Origin: Bacillota bacterium
GTDB taxonomy: Bacteria > Bacillota_A > Clostridia > Lachnospirales > WQUN01
NCBI GenBank assembly: GCA_009786175.1
Contig: WQTQ01000212.1
Location: 1 to 24,606, forward strand
Reading direction: 5' to 3'
Length of the DNA: 24,606 nucleotides
Shown: positions 1 through 8,279 of the stretch, one piece after another
Position numbering within the stretch: the first letter of the stretch is position 1
Layout: every line of letters begins with the position of its first letter
Notes under the pieces: model-generated
Database searches by the model: none
Told to the model about the DNA's origin: nothing
The model's input: the letters and a program-made list of their open reading frames with translations, nothing else
Made by a program: the position numbers and the translations under genes

Positions 1-479
1 GGGACGCCGTTCATGCCGTCCCGGCTGTACTTGCTGTTGGCGTCAACCCCGTAGCGTAAATCCCAGGGGCGGCCAACAACAGGCCAGTAGTCTGTAGGTG
101 GGAAGTCTATCCCGCCGTATTTTGCGGCGGCTTCCATGTCGTTGATACTCCACATTTCTACCGGCGCGCCAAGGGTACACCCGGCAAAGCGGCCAAGCAC
201 CGCACCTGCCATTCTTTCCCGTAAATTTGGGATGTTTTTAACGGGTACATTACCGCCGGGGCATAGTTTGCGGATTGCCGCGTAATCTGACGGTTCGCCA
301 GGGGTTTCATGTTCACCGGCCAGTTTTTCGATGGCAGCGAGTGCGTGTTTTAACGCGGCTTCAAGTTTTTCCGTTTCAAGTTTTACTTCCGCTGTTTTGC
401 CGTACTCTGCGGCCAGTGCGCCATAGTCTGCAATTTTAGATAATGTGCTGCGTAGGTTGTTCATGTCCGGGTAAATCAT
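1..479 (-). CDS. ADP-ribosylglycohydrolase family protein, N-terminal part
   Basis: This gene is cut by the left edge of the window; only about 159 N-terminal codons are present. The ATG at 479 follows a strong ribosome binding site (AGGAGGT, 6 bases upstream). The first 80 or so residues form a charged, probably helical stretch rich in Lys, Glu and Ala. They are followed by RERMAGAVLGRFAGCTLGAP, which matches the opening of the ADP-ribosylglycohydrolase (DraG-like) fold. Known members remove ADP-ribose from proteins or small molecules using two metal ions; the metal-binding residues further downstream lie outside the window. It lies 108 bases after the GH4 glycosidase gene on the same strand and may be co-transcribed with it. 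The long N-terminal extension before the domain is not part of the usual core family. The family call is fairly safe; the substrate is unknown. Confidence 0.75.
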   Translation of the reverse strand, partial: MIYPDMNNLRSTLSKIADYGALAAEYGKTAEVKLETEKLEAALKHALAAIEKLAGEHETPGEPSDYAAIRKLCPGGNVPVKNIPNLRERMAGAVLGRFAGCTLGAPVEMWSINDMEAAAKYGGIDFPPTDYWPVVGRPWDLRYGVDANSKYSRDGMNGV

Positions 480-510
480 TTTGCGACCTCCTATACTGTG
501 GATGAATTTC

Positions 511-572
511 AACTGGTAGGATTCTCTTACCAGTTGGATTTCAGTTGGCCTGAAAATTGGACCAACTGAAAT
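511..572 (-). other. Two adjacent intergenic hairpins sharing a CAACTG word
   Basis: Two inverted repeats sit side by side between the GH4 gene and the downstream ADP-ribosylglycohydrolase gene. The first pairs AACTGGTA (511-518) with TACCAGTT (528-535). The second pairs ATTTCAGTTGG (538-548) with CCAACTGAAAT (562-572), an 11-bp perfect stem with a 13-base loop. Neither is followed by a run of T in the minus direction, so a simple intrinsic terminator is unlikely. They may be mRNA processing or stabilising hairpins, or a repeated operator built on CAACTG. Confidence 0.55.
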
Positions 573-587
573 TAGTGGCACCTGTGT

Positions 588-1859
588 TTACTTAAAAAAC
601 ACCGGCAAATACTCCTTATGCGCTTCCAGTAAATCTTCAAAGGCCGCTTTGGCAGTTGTTAAATCCTGTATCAATGGGTTGGCCATTAGCGCACGTATGG
701 CATCCAGCCTGCAGCCTGTCAGGGCGGCTTTTACGGTGTATCGTTCATAAGTTTTAACGCTTTGGATAAGGTTTTGTACAAGTTCGTTGCCCGGCTCGGT
801 TACTTTTGTTGGTGTCGCACCGTTTTTGCCTACATAGGCGCAAACCTCGACTGCGTCATTATCTGCTAAATATGGCAGTGCGCCGTTGTTAAGGGTGTTT
901 ACAACGTGTACTTTGCCGTCATCTGTGTAAATAGATTCAGCCAGGGAAACTGCCGCTTCCGAATACATTGCCCCGCCCCGTTTGGAAAGCTCTTCCGGCT
1001 TGTGGCACAAGTTTTCGTCTTGGAACATTGCAAGCAGTTCCTCTTCAATTTTCATGCAGTCTTCGCCCCGGGTTGGCTTGTCGCTGTCACCGCCAAGCCA
1101 TGCACCTCTTGGGAACAGAAAATGGTTCAAATATCCGTTTGGGATACCTTCCAGCAAGCGGATAATTTCTTTACGGGAGTTGTCTCCCCAGCTTAGTTTG
1201 TCCAATAATTCATCGTTGCCTGTTACGGCTTCGCGCAGGTAATCCCTGCCGCCGTGGCGTATGCCGGTTACAACGCTCATGTGGTTTAGGCCCACGTAGT
1301 CAACCTGCGCCCCTTCTATACCAAAAGCTTTTTGCGGGTAAGAAACCATGCCAAGCGGTGCGTTGCATAAGCCAAGCATTTTTGTTTTTGTATGGTTTAG
1401 CAGTGCCTGGGCGTTAATGCCCGATGGGTTAGAAAAATTTATCATAAAAGCATCGGGGCAGTATTTTTCCATTGCGGCGGAAATGTTCATCATTACGGGA
1501 ATGGTGCGCAACGCCTTAAAAAAGCCGCCTATACCTGTTGTTTCCTGGCCCAAAAGGCCGTGTTTTCTTGGGATCTTCTCGTCTAAAACCCTGGCGGGAA
1601 GCATCCCCACACGTATTTGTGCAAATACAAATGCGGCACCGTCAAGAGCTTCTTCAAGGTTTTCCGTAAAAAATACATTAGCATCCATTTTACCGGCTTT
1701 CACCATGCGGCAGGCCAGGTTGCCCACGATGTCCAATTTTCTCCTGTCAATGTCCATCAACGCTATTTCTTTTACGGGGAAGTTGTCTTTACGGTTTACA
1801 AGACCTTCGATAAGCTCGGGCGTGTATGTGCTGCCGGAACCAATAATTGCAATTTTCAT
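588..1859 (-). CDS. GH4 family 6-phospho-glycosidase (6-phospho-beta-glucosidase-like)
   Basis: This is a 423-residue glycoside hydrolase family 4 enzyme. The family hydrolyses phosphorylated (or sometimes free) glycosides in the cytoplasm by an unusual NAD+- and Mn2+-dependent oxidation-elimination mechanism. The N-terminal IAIIGSGSTYTPEL (residues 3-16) is the dinucleotide-binding glycine-rich loop. The metal ligands are visible as Cys165 in GLCNAPLGM and His193 in GLNHM, and INFSNPSGI (140-148) is another family signature. The pattern resembles LicH/CelF 6-phospho-beta-glucosidases more than alpha-galactosidases, but the substrate cannot be fixed from sequence alone. The ATG at 1859 has GAGGAGCGG upstream. 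No PTS transporter is in the window. Family confidence is high, substrate confidence moderate. Confidence 0.9.
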   Translation of the reverse strand: MKIAIIGSGSTYTPELIEGLVNRKDNFPVKEIALMDIDRRKLDIVGNLACRMVKAGKMDANVFFTENLEEALDGAAFVFAQIRVGMLPARVLDEKIPRKHGLLGQETTGIGGFFKALRTIPVMMNISAAMEKYCPDAFMINFSNPSGINAQALLNHTKTKMLGLCNAPLGMVSYPQKAFGIEGAQVDYVGLNHMSVVTGIRHGGRDYLREAVTGNDELLDKLSWGDNSRKEIIRLLEGIPNGYLNHFLFPRGAWLGGDSDKPTRGEDCMKIEEELLAMFQDENLCHKPEELSKRGGAMYSEAAVSLAESIYTDDGKVHVVNTLNNGALPYLADNDAVEVCAYVGKNGATPTKVTEPGNELVQNLIQSVKTYERYTVKAALTGCRLDAIRALMANPLIQDLTTAKAAFEDLLEAHKEYLPVFFK

Positions 1860-1895
1860 GATTTTCCGCTCCTCAAAATTTATGTTATTGCGTGG

Positions 1896-1924
1896 ATTAT
1901 ACTTATATTTCCAAAAATGCGCAA
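1896..1924 (-). promoter_or_regulatory. Predicted sigma-A promoter of the GH4 gene
   Basis: On the minus strand TTGCGC (1924-1919) is separated by 17 bases from a perfect TATAAT (1901-1896). It lies about 37 bases upstream of the GH4 start codon and is divergent from the hpf promoter. Confidence 0.6.
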
Positions 1925-1960
1925 TGTAATTTGTGTATGTTCATAATTTCCTAATAAATA

Positions 1961-1989
1961 GTGACACTGACAAATTCGCCTGTTATAAT
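1961..1989 (+). promoter_or_regulatory. Predicted sigma-A promoter of the hpf operon
   Basis: GTGACA (1961-1966), a 17-base spacer and a perfect TATAAT (1984-1989) stand about 50 bases upstream of the hpf start. A small dyad (TAGGC at 2005-2009 with GCCTA at 2016-2020) lies in the leader just before the ribosome binding site GGAGGAGA. Confidence 0.6.
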
Positions 1990-2037
1990 AGCATTATCAT
2001 AAAGTAGGCGACACTGCCTAACGATGGAGGAGATTTT

Positions 2038-2580
2038 ATGCGTTTTGTGTTTACAGGAAAAAACATGACTGTAACTGAAGGCATCAAAGAGCGAGTATCT
2101 AAAAAACTTGGCCGCTTGGAAAAACTACTGCCGGACAATACGGATGTTTATGTAACATTTAGCGAAAATAAGCATCTTACAACAATGGAAGTATCCATAC
2201 CTGTGCATAAGCGTATGCTGCGTGCAGAAATTGTAGACGAAGATGTCATTAACTGTATGGACCAAGCGGTGGATGTTTTAGAGCGGCAAATTGTAAAATA
2301 TAAATCCCGTTTGCGTGACCGCCGCCGCCGTAGTGTAGCCACAAACGACGAGTTAAGCTTCCTAGATTTAGGGACAGATAGTAATGAAACCGTAACACCG
2401 GAAATTGTTATTACCCGTACCAAGCGTTTCGCGCTTAAGCCAATGGATGCACAGGAAGCTGTTATGGAAATGGAATTGTTAAACCACAATTTCTATGTGT
2501 TCCGCAATAGTTGGACAGACGAAATTAATGTAGTGTACAAGCGTAATGACGGCGAGTATGGACTTATTGAGCCACAATGA
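2038..2580 (+). CDS. hpf: Ribosome hibernation-promoting factor, long form (HPF/RaiA family)
   Basis: This 180-residue protein matches long-form HPF, which binds the small ribosomal subunit under starvation and joins two 70S particles into inactive 100S dimers. The N-terminal about 105 residues (MRFVFTGKNMTVTEGIKERV onward) form the S30AE ribosome-binding domain. The C-terminal about 55 residues, from KRFALKPMDAQEAVMEMELL, form the dimerisation domain found only in the long type, ending in the typical NVVYKRNDGEYGLIEP. The length agrees with the family. A strong GGAGGAG precedes the ATG. It is the first gene of a compact operon, and its stop codon overlaps the start of the next gene as ATGA. 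Confidence 0.95.
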   Translation: MRFVFTGKNMTVTEGIKERVSKKLGRLEKLLPDNTDVYVTFSENKHLTTMEVSIPVHKRMLRAEIVDEDVINCMDQAVDVLERQIVKYKSRLRDRRRRSVATNDELSFLDLGTDSNETVTPEIVITRTKRFALKPMDAQEAVMEMELLNHNFYVFRNSWTDEINVVYKRNDGEYGLIEPQ

Positions 2581-3173
2581 TATATCTTTTTGCCACAAAC
2601 AACCCCGGCAAAGTAAAAGAGATACAAGCTGTATTTAACGCCGCCGGGCTTAAAATGGTTACCCTTGGGGAGTTGGGTCTTTTTTTCGAACCTACAGAAA
2701 CCGGCTCAACTTTTGAAGAAAATGCCATTCAAAAAGCTGTAAAAACATCGGAATTTCTCGGCAAGAACGGTCACGAAAACGTGGTCGTTCTTGCGGATGA
2801 TTCCGGCTTGTGCATAGACGCAATGGGCGGTGCCCCCGGTGTAGACTCTGCCAATTTTATGGGACGGGAAACACCGTACGAAGTGCGCAATGCGCATATC
2901 ATAAAGGAATTGCAAAATTCCGGAAATAGGGTGGCTAAGTTTGTATGTGTAATTGCCTGCGCCTTCCCAAACGGGCAAATAATTACTACGGAAGCCGCCA
3001 TACACGGTGAAATAGCACATGCCCCGTCGGGCGAAGGCGGTTTTGGTTTTGACCCTATCTTTTATATACCGGAATACGGCAAAACTTCCGCAGAATTAAC
3101 TATGGAAGAAAAAAATAAAATAAGCCATCGCGGCAAAGCACTGGCACTTATGATTAGGAAGTTGACTTCATGA
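2577..3173 (+). CDS. rdgB: XTP/dITP diphosphatase (RdgB/HAM1 family)
   Basis: This 198-residue protein is a house-cleaning pyrophosphatase that hydrolyses non-canonical purine triphosphates (XTP, ITP, dITP) to monophosphates, keeping deaminated bases out of DNA and RNA. The family signatures are all present: TNNPGKVKEI at the N-terminus for nucleotide binding, LADDSGLCIDAMGGAPGVDS with the catalytic and metal-binding acidic residues, GGFGFDPIF, and SHRGKAL near the C-terminus. Its start overlaps the hpf stop (ATGA) and its own stop overlaps the next start in the same way, so translation is probably coupled. Linkage to a metallophosphoesterase and recJ gives a nucleic-acid-maintenance theme. 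Confidence 0.95.
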   Translation: MIYLFATNNPGKVKEIQAVFNAAGLKMVTLGELGLFFEPTETGSTFEENAIQKAVKTSEFLGKNGHENVVVLADDSGLCIDAMGGAPGVDSANFMGRETPYEVRNAHIIKELQNSGNRVAKFVCVIACAFPNGQIITTEAAIHGEIAHAPSGEGGFGFDPIFYIPEYGKTSAELTMEEKNKISHRGKALALMIRKLTS

Positions 3174-3661
3174 AGATTTTACTGATTAGCGACACACACG
3201 GAATGGTAACACCACTAAAAAATGATGTATTGCCCAAATATGCAAGTGAAGTACAGCTGGTGGTACACCTTGGCGACTATGTTAGAGATTTAATGGGTTT
3301 GCGAAGCAGTTATCCTAATCTAGAAATGGTTGGGGTGGGCGGTTCATTCGAGTCCCAGGAAAAAGCAGAGCACATATTGACCTTGGGCGACGATGCGGGT
3401 AATCGTCGTCTGCTGTTTATGCACGGTCACTCGGTTGACGTAAAAACCGGCCTTGACCGGATTATGTATTATGCCCAACAAAAAGGCGTAGACGCTTGCT
3501 TTTTTGGCCATACACACGAGTCAGTAACTTTTGTAAACAACGGCATATTTTTTATGAACCCCGGCAGCGTAGCTCATCCGCGTGGAGGATTAAAAGGGAC
3601 AATCGGCCTTGTTTCAATTTCACCGGATGGCGAAATTACCGGGGAAGTGGTATACGCATGA
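3170..3661 (+). CDS. YfcE/MJ0936-family metallophosphoesterase
   Basis: This 163-residue cytoplasmic phosphoesterase belongs to the YfcE/MJ0936/YsnB group, small binuclear-metal phosphodiesterases of poorly known natural substrate. Metal-site motifs seen are ISDTHG (residues 6-11), HLGDYV around residue 35, MHGHSVD and GHTHES followed by NPGSV. In relatives the third motif is usually GN(C/H)D, whose Asn is a metal ligand; here the aligned stretch reads VGVGGSFES, so the Asn seems to be absent. It overlaps rdgB upstream and recJ downstream by ATGA. Genes of this type often follow rdgB in Clostridia, which supports the call but does not define the reaction. Confidence 0.88.
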   Translation: MKILLISDTHGMVTPLKNDVLPKYASEVQLVVHLGDYVRDLMGLRSSYPNLEMVGVGGSFESQEKAEHILTLGDDAGNRRLLFMHGHSVDVKTGLDRIMYYAQQKGVDACFFGHTHESVTFVNNGIFFMNPGSVAHPRGGLKGTIGLVSISPDGEITGEVVYA

Positions 3662-5397
3662 AATCTGCGTTGGACGCCCGCTGGGTAATGCGTAAAACAG
3701 ATGCAAATTTGTCTCTTATGTCAGAGATTCTTAATATTAGCGAAGTTATGGCGCGGGTTATGGCAAACCGGGATATTCGCAGTAAAAATACTGCGTTGTC
3801 GTTTCTTAAGCCATCCATTGAAAACCTGCGTCCGTTTTCGCAGATGAAGGACGCCCAAAAGGCGTTAATTCGTATTGGCAAAGCATTATCCGCACGGGAG
3901 CAAATTACAGTTTATGGCGACTACGATGCCGACGGCATAACAAGCACGGTTATTTTGTACAAAGTGCTTAAGCGATTGGGTGCCAGAGTTTCCTATTACA
4001 TACCGCACAGGGTGAAAGAAGGCTATGGGCTGAACAAGAACGCCGTTACCAGCCTGGCATACACCGGCACCAACCTTATTATTACTGTAGACAGCGGCAT
4101 TTCCGCAACAGAAGAGGTTGCTCTTGCCGCGTCTTTTGGCATAGACACAGTAATTATCGACCATCACGAACAAGGGGATACGCTGCCCCAAGCCATAGCC
4201 GTAGTTGACCCGAAACAGCACGATTGCCCGTATCCGTTCAAAGGAATGTGTTCTGGCGGGCTTACTTACAAATTGGCCGTCGCGCTTTGTGAATACATGA
4301 AAGTACCGTTTGTAGAACAGCAAGAATGTTTGGTACTGGCGGCAATTGCCACAATATGTGACATTGTACCGTTAAGGGATGAAAACCGTATTTTAGTAAA
4401 TTGCGGCATGATACTTTTAAACGCGAACAAGCTGATAAACCCCGGACTTGGCAGTTTGTTGACTGTTCGCGGGTTTTTAGAGAAACCTATTGACACATTT
4501 ACCGTAGGTTTTGTAATAGGCCCATGCATAAACGCGTCCGGCAGGTTGGATCATGCCGCTAAAGCGGTAGACCTTTTTCTTGCGGGGGAAGAAAATGTAA
4601 TGGAGCGTATTCAGTTAACCCACGAACTTATAGAACTTAACGACCGCAGAAAGCAGTTAACGACTGATTGCGTAGACCGGATTCTTTCCGAGCTTCCGGA
4701 TGAGTTAGACAAGATTCTTGTGATACGGGATGATGAAATCCATGAAAGTATAGCCGGAATAGTGGCCGGGCGTATAAAAGAAAGCACCGGCCGCCCCACA
4801 ATTTTGCTTACCCGTGGTGACGAAGCGATAAAAGGGTCCGGGCGTTCGTCGGGCTGCTACAATATTTTTGAAGCTTTGCTTGCCCATAGCCATTTGTTTG
4901 TGCGCTTTGGCGGCCACGCAATGGCGGCGGGGCTGACAATAACAGAAGAAAACATTCCTCTTTTGCGCGAAGCCCTTAACCGGGACTGTGCGCTTACAGA
5001 AGAAGACTTCCGCCCGCAGATTGATATTGATTGCGAGCTTCCTCTTGAACATGTAACCATTCACTTAGCGGACGAGCTTTCCCGCCTTGCACCCTTTGGA
5101 AGCGGCAACCACGAGCCGTTGTTTGCAAGCCGTGGCGTTTATGTAGAAAATATGCGGGCCATAGACGATAAAAATACGTTAATATTTACATTCAAAATTG
5201 CCGGTGGGTATCGGGTCAAAGGTATTGCCTTTGGGCTGAACGATGTTTTTAACCACGCCATTGAAGAAGCCGGTGTAAATAAATACGGCGGATTTTGCAT
5301 GGATGTTGTATACGGTTTAGAGACGAATGTGTTTAACGGAAATATTTCTGTGCAGATGCGCGTGAGGGATTTTGCGGTTTTAAGTGAAAATAATTAA
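3658..5397 (+). CDS. recJ: Single-stranded-DNA-specific exonuclease RecJ
   Basis: This 579-residue protein matches RecJ, the 5'-to-3' single-strand DNA exonuclease acting in recombination, mismatch and base-excision repair. The DHH-family motifs are visible: VYGDYDADGITS (residues 85-96), VDSGIS, IDHHE (167-171), and a C-terminal DHHA1 motif, RFGGHAMAAGLTI. The oligonucleotide-binding-like tail contains APFGSGNHEPLF. The same frame is open upstream to 3496, but the ATG at 3658 gives the usual RecJ N-terminus and overlaps the preceding stop as ATGA, so it is chosen. Size is typical of Firmicutes RecJ-like nucleases. Confidence 0.93.
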   Translation: MKSALDARWVMRKTDANLSLMSEILNISEVMARVMANRDIRSKNTALSFLKPSIENLRPFSQMKDAQKALIRIGKALSAREQITVYGDYDADGITSTVILYKVLKRLGARVSYYIPHRVKEGYGLNKNAVTSLAYTGTNLIITVDSGISATEEVALAASFGIDTVIIDHHEQGDTLPQAIAVVDPKQHDCPYPFKGMCSGGLTYKLAVALCEYMKVPFVEQQECLVLAAIATICDIVPLRDENRILVNCGMILLNANKLINPGLGSLLTVRGFLEKPIDTFTVGFVIGPCINASGRLDHAAKAVDLFLAGEENVMERIQLTHELIELNDRRKQLTTDCVDRILSELPDELDKILVIRDDEIHESIAGIVAGRIKESTGRPTILLTRGDEAIKGSGRSSGCYNIFEALLAHSHLFVRFGGHAMAAGLTITEENIPLLREALNRDCALTEEDFRPQIDIDCELPLEHVTIHLADELSRLAPFGSGNHEPLFASRGVYVENMRAIDDKNTLIFTFKIAGGYRVKGIAFGLNDVFNHAIEEAGVNKYGGFCMDVVYGLETNVFNGNISVQMRVRDFAVLSENN

Positions 5398-5413
5398 ACG
5401 GGGTGTCGCAAAC

Positions 5414-5956
5414 ATGAAAAAAGAAACTTGGTCGCCAATAAAGGAAGTGCTGTTTACCTACCTTGCTGTCAGTAAAATTTGGTACTGGTTTGCTGTCGCT
5501 GTAGGGGTTGAAGGCAATAACTGGGCAGAGATGGGGCGTATCTTACTTAATCGCCTTTTGGGGCGAGATTTAACAATAATTGTGTGCGTAATAATCTTTT
5601 TTTACATGGAAAAACGCATTCGTCTCAAAAAAACTAAATACAGTACAATTGCCGAGAACATCATATTTTATACCGCCGGATATGTAATTTTTGCCCTTGC
5701 AATAACTGTCAATATTGTGTTGATAAGTATATTCACGAATGCCACAGTTGGTTCAGTTCCGGAACTTGTTGTATACGCCACGGCGGGTTATATTTTGACT
5801 TTTGCGGTGTTGTATATCAAGGAGAGGTTAAAAGGTGAAGAAGCTCCCCTTGCGTCGGAAACTCATCGGAAGCATTTATCTATGCTCAAGACCTTGCGGG
5901 ACGAAGGTTACTTGACCCAGGAAGAATTTAACCGAAAAAAAGGTATATTGGCTTAA
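5414..5956 (+). CDS. Membrane protein with C-terminal SHOCT domain
   Basis: This is a small (180-residue) membrane protein of unknown function. Hydrophobic segments lie near residues 14-35, 52-65, 82-105 and 117-137. The cytoplasmic tail ends in LKTLRDEGYLTQEEFNRKKG, a clear SHOCT motif (short C-terminal domain found on many otherwise unrelated proteins, thought to aid oligomerisation). The ATG at 5414 is preferred because GGGGTG lies upstream; a GTG at 5384, overlapping the recJ end, would add ten residues. It is probably the last or next-to-last gene of the hpf-recJ transcription unit. Nothing in it indicates a substrate or reaction. Confidence 0.75.
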   Translation: MKKETWSPIKEVLFTYLAVSKIWYWFAVAVGVEGNNWAEMGRILLNRLLGRDLTIIVCVIIFFYMEKRIRLKKTKYSTIAENIIFYTAGYVIFALAITVNIVLISIFTNATVGSVPELVVYATAGYILTFAVLYIKERLKGEEAPLASETHRKHLSMLKTLRDEGYLTQEEFNRKKGILA

Positions 5957-6012
5957 GCAGCATTGTAGTGAAATATGAACATAGAATATTCCCCAGGGAG
6001 ATGATCTTTTTG

Positions 6013-8235
6013 ATGATTTTAACCAACATCGGTGAACTTATGCAAATTATAGAGGGAAATCACGCGGACCCTCATCATATTTTGGGGATGCACGGCGTCC
6101 AACTAAACGGTGAAGATTATACGGTTGTACGGGTGTTTAACCCGGATGCCGCAGAAGTGGAAGTCTTTAACCCGGCTACTCCAAACGTGCGTCATAAGCT
6201 AGAGATGGAACACAAAGCCGGTTTCTTTTCGGCGGTTCTGCCAAAAAGGGAACACTTCCATTATAAACTGGCCTTCACCGGGCACAGCGGGCAAACATGG
6301 GAATCTTTTGACCCATACAGTTTTGGGCCCATTATTTCGGAACTGGATTTGCATCTTTTTGGCCAAGGTACCCATTATGAAATTTACAATAAATTGGGTG
6401 CGACGCCAATGACGGTAGACGGCATAAGCGGTGTACTTTTTGCGGTGTGGGCACCAAACGCCAAACGGGTTAGTGTAATTGGGGATTTTAATGGCTGGAG
6501 TGGCTTGCGTAACCCAATGAGAATGTTTGGCAGCTCCGGTTTATGGGAATTGTTTGTCCCCGGCCTTGTTGATTATGATAAGTACAAATTTGAAATAGCG
6601 TCACACACGGGAGAGCTTTTACGAAAAGCCGACCCGTATGCATTTTTTGCAGAATTGCGCCCGGGTACTGCCTCTATGGTTTATGACATTGATGGTTATA
6701 ACTGGGGCGATGCTAAATGGGTTGCAAACCGTAAGAAAAAAGCCCCGCTGGATGGGCCGGTTAATGTGTACGAACTTCACGCCGGTAGTTGGAAGCGCGG
6801 AAAGGATGACGGCGAATCCTTCCTTAGCTGGCCGGAACTTGCTGCCGAGCTGATACCCTATGTAAAAGACATGGGTTACACCCACATCGAACTTATGCCA
6901 ATAACCGAATATCCCTTTGACGGTTCTTGGGGGTACCAGGTAACCGGTTTTTACGCGTCAACCAGCCGTTACGGCACCCCAAAGGAATTTATGGCATTTG
7001 TAGATGCTTGCCATCAAAACGGTATTGGCGTGTTTTTAGACTGGGTTCCCGCCCATTTCCCCAAGGACACCCACGGCCTTGCCTGTTTCGATGGGACATG
7101 CCTGTACGAACACGAAGACTCGCGCAAAGGCGAACACCCCGGTTGGGGAACACTGGTATTTAACTACGGACGCAACGAAGTTAAGAATTTTCTTATTGCG
7201 AACGCATTGTTCTGGTTAGAAAAATATCACATAGACGGGCTGCGGGTAGATGCTGTTGCGTCCATGCTGTATTTGGACTACGGTAAGGACAGCGGCCAGT
7301 GGGTTCCTAACCAGTATGGCGGGCGAGAAAATGACGAAGCCGTAGAATTTATGAAGCATATGAATTCCATTATCGCAGATAAACACCCGAATGTGCTGAT
7401 AATTGCGGAAGAATCGACCGCGTGGCCGGGGGTTACGCACCCTGTAGAGGAAAACGGCCTGGGCTTCAACCTTAAGTGGAACATGGGCTGGATGAACGAT
7501 TTTTTATCGTATATGAGAACGGATAGTGTATACCGAAAACATCACCATCACAATTTAACATTTAGTATGGTCTATGCTTATTCGGAAAAATATATTTTGG
7601 TTCTGTCCCACGACGAAGTAGTGCATGGCAAAGGCTCGCTGATAAACAAAATGCCGGGAGATATTTGGCAAAAGTTTGCAAATTTGCGGGCGGCTTACAC
7701 GTTTATGATGGGCCACCCGGGCAAAAAACTGCTTTTTATGGGCGGCGAGTTTGCTCAGTTTAGCGAATGGAGCGAAATGCGGCAACTTGACTGGTTTTTA
7801 ATTGACGATTACGAACATCACCGTCAAATGCATAATTTTGTACGGGATATTAACAAGATATATCTGAAAGAAAAAGCACTGTGGCAGAATGATTTTTTAC
7901 CGCTGGGTTTCCGGTGGATTAGCAGCCACGACAGTGAACGCAGCATTGTATCTTTTTGCCGGGTGGGGAAAAGCCCGCGAAGTAAATACTACGAATATTT
8001 GGTTTTTGTATGTAATTTTACACCTGTTCCGCACTTGGATTATCGCGTAGGGCTTCCTGTGGCAGGTAAATACAAAGAAATTTTGAACAGTGATGCAACA
8101 ATTTACGGTGGCAGCGGAGTTTTAAACCCCGGCACACTTGTGGCAGAAGAGCACTTATGTGACGGGCGAGAATACAGTGTGCCTATAAAGCTGCCGCCCC
8201 TGGGTGTGGTGGTGTTAAAAGGGAAGTCAGAATAA
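6013..8235 (+). CDS. glgB: 1,4-alpha-glucan branching enzyme GlgB
   Basis: This protein of about 740 residues matches GlgB (GH13), which cuts alpha-1,4-glucan chains and reattaches them as alpha-1,6 branches in glycogen synthesis. It has the N-terminal GlgB domain (EGNHADPHHILGMHG), a CBM48 module (VWAPNAKRVSVIGDFNGWSG) and the catalytic barrel. By motif, Asp413 in DGLRVDAVASM is the nucleophile, Glu466 in IIAEEST the acid/base and Asp534 in LSHDEVVHGKGSL the transition-state stabiliser. Their spacing matches the E. coli enzyme. The start is uncertain: candidates are ATG 6013, TTG 6010 (best spacing to AGGGAG), ATG 6001 and GTG 5968. No other glycogen genes are in the window. It ends at a strong terminator. 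Confidence 0.93.
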   Translation: MILTNIGELMQIIEGNHADPHHILGMHGVQLNGEDYTVVRVFNPDAAEVEVFNPATPNVRHKLEMEHKAGFFSAVLPKREHFHYKLAFTGHSGQTWESFDPYSFGPIISELDLHLFGQGTHYEIYNKLGATPMTVDGISGVLFAVWAPNAKRVSVIGDFNGWSGLRNPMRMFGSSGLWELFVPGLVDYDKYKFEIASHTGELLRKADPYAFFAELRPGTASMVYDIDGYNWGDAKWVANRKKKAPLDGPVNVYELHAGSWKRGKDDGESFLSWPELAAELIPYVKDMGYTHIELMPITEYPFDGSWGYQVTGFYASTSRYGTPKEFMAFVDACHQNGIGVFLDWVPAHFPKDTHGLACFDGTCLYEHEDSRKGEHPGWGTLVFNYGRNEVKNFLIANALFWLEKYHIDGLRVDAVASMLYLDYGKDSGQWVPNQYGGRENDEAVEFMKHMNSIIADKHPNVLIIAEESTAWPGVTHPVEENGLGFNLKWNMGWMNDFLSYMRTDSVYRKHHHHNLTFSMVYAYSEKYILVLSHDEVVHGKGSLINKMPGDIWQKFANLRAAYTFMMGHPGKKLLFMGGEFAQFSEWSEMRQLDWFLIDDYEHHRQMHNFVRDINKIYLKEKALWQNDFLPLGFRWISSHDSERSIVSFCRVGKSPRSKYYEYLVFVCNFTPVPHLDYRVGLPVAGKYKEILNSDATIYGGSGVLNPGTLVAEEHLCDGREYSVPIKLPPLGVVVLKGKSE

Positions 8236-8243
8236 ATATCTTG

Positions 8244-8274
8244 AAAAAAGCGCGGAAATTGTCCGCGCTTTTTT
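8244..8274. terminator. Bidirectional intrinsic terminator between glgB and the lipoprotein gene
   Basis: GCGCGGA (8250-8256) pairs with TCCGCGC (8262-8268) around a 5-base loop. It is flanked by six A on the left and six T on the right, so it can terminate the convergent transcripts on both strands. Confidence 0.9.
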
Positions 8275-8279
8275 CGCGC

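Noticed and set aside
1348..1929. A 193-codon plus-strand open frame opposite the GH4 gene
   Set aside because: It lies almost wholly antisense to a gene with intact GH4 motifs, and its translation shows no recognisable domain.
3496..3657. An N-terminal extension of RecJ by 54 codons
   Set aside because: The extra part lies in another frame of the metallophosphoesterase gene, and the ATG at 3658 overlaps its stop as ATGA and gives the normal RecJ start.
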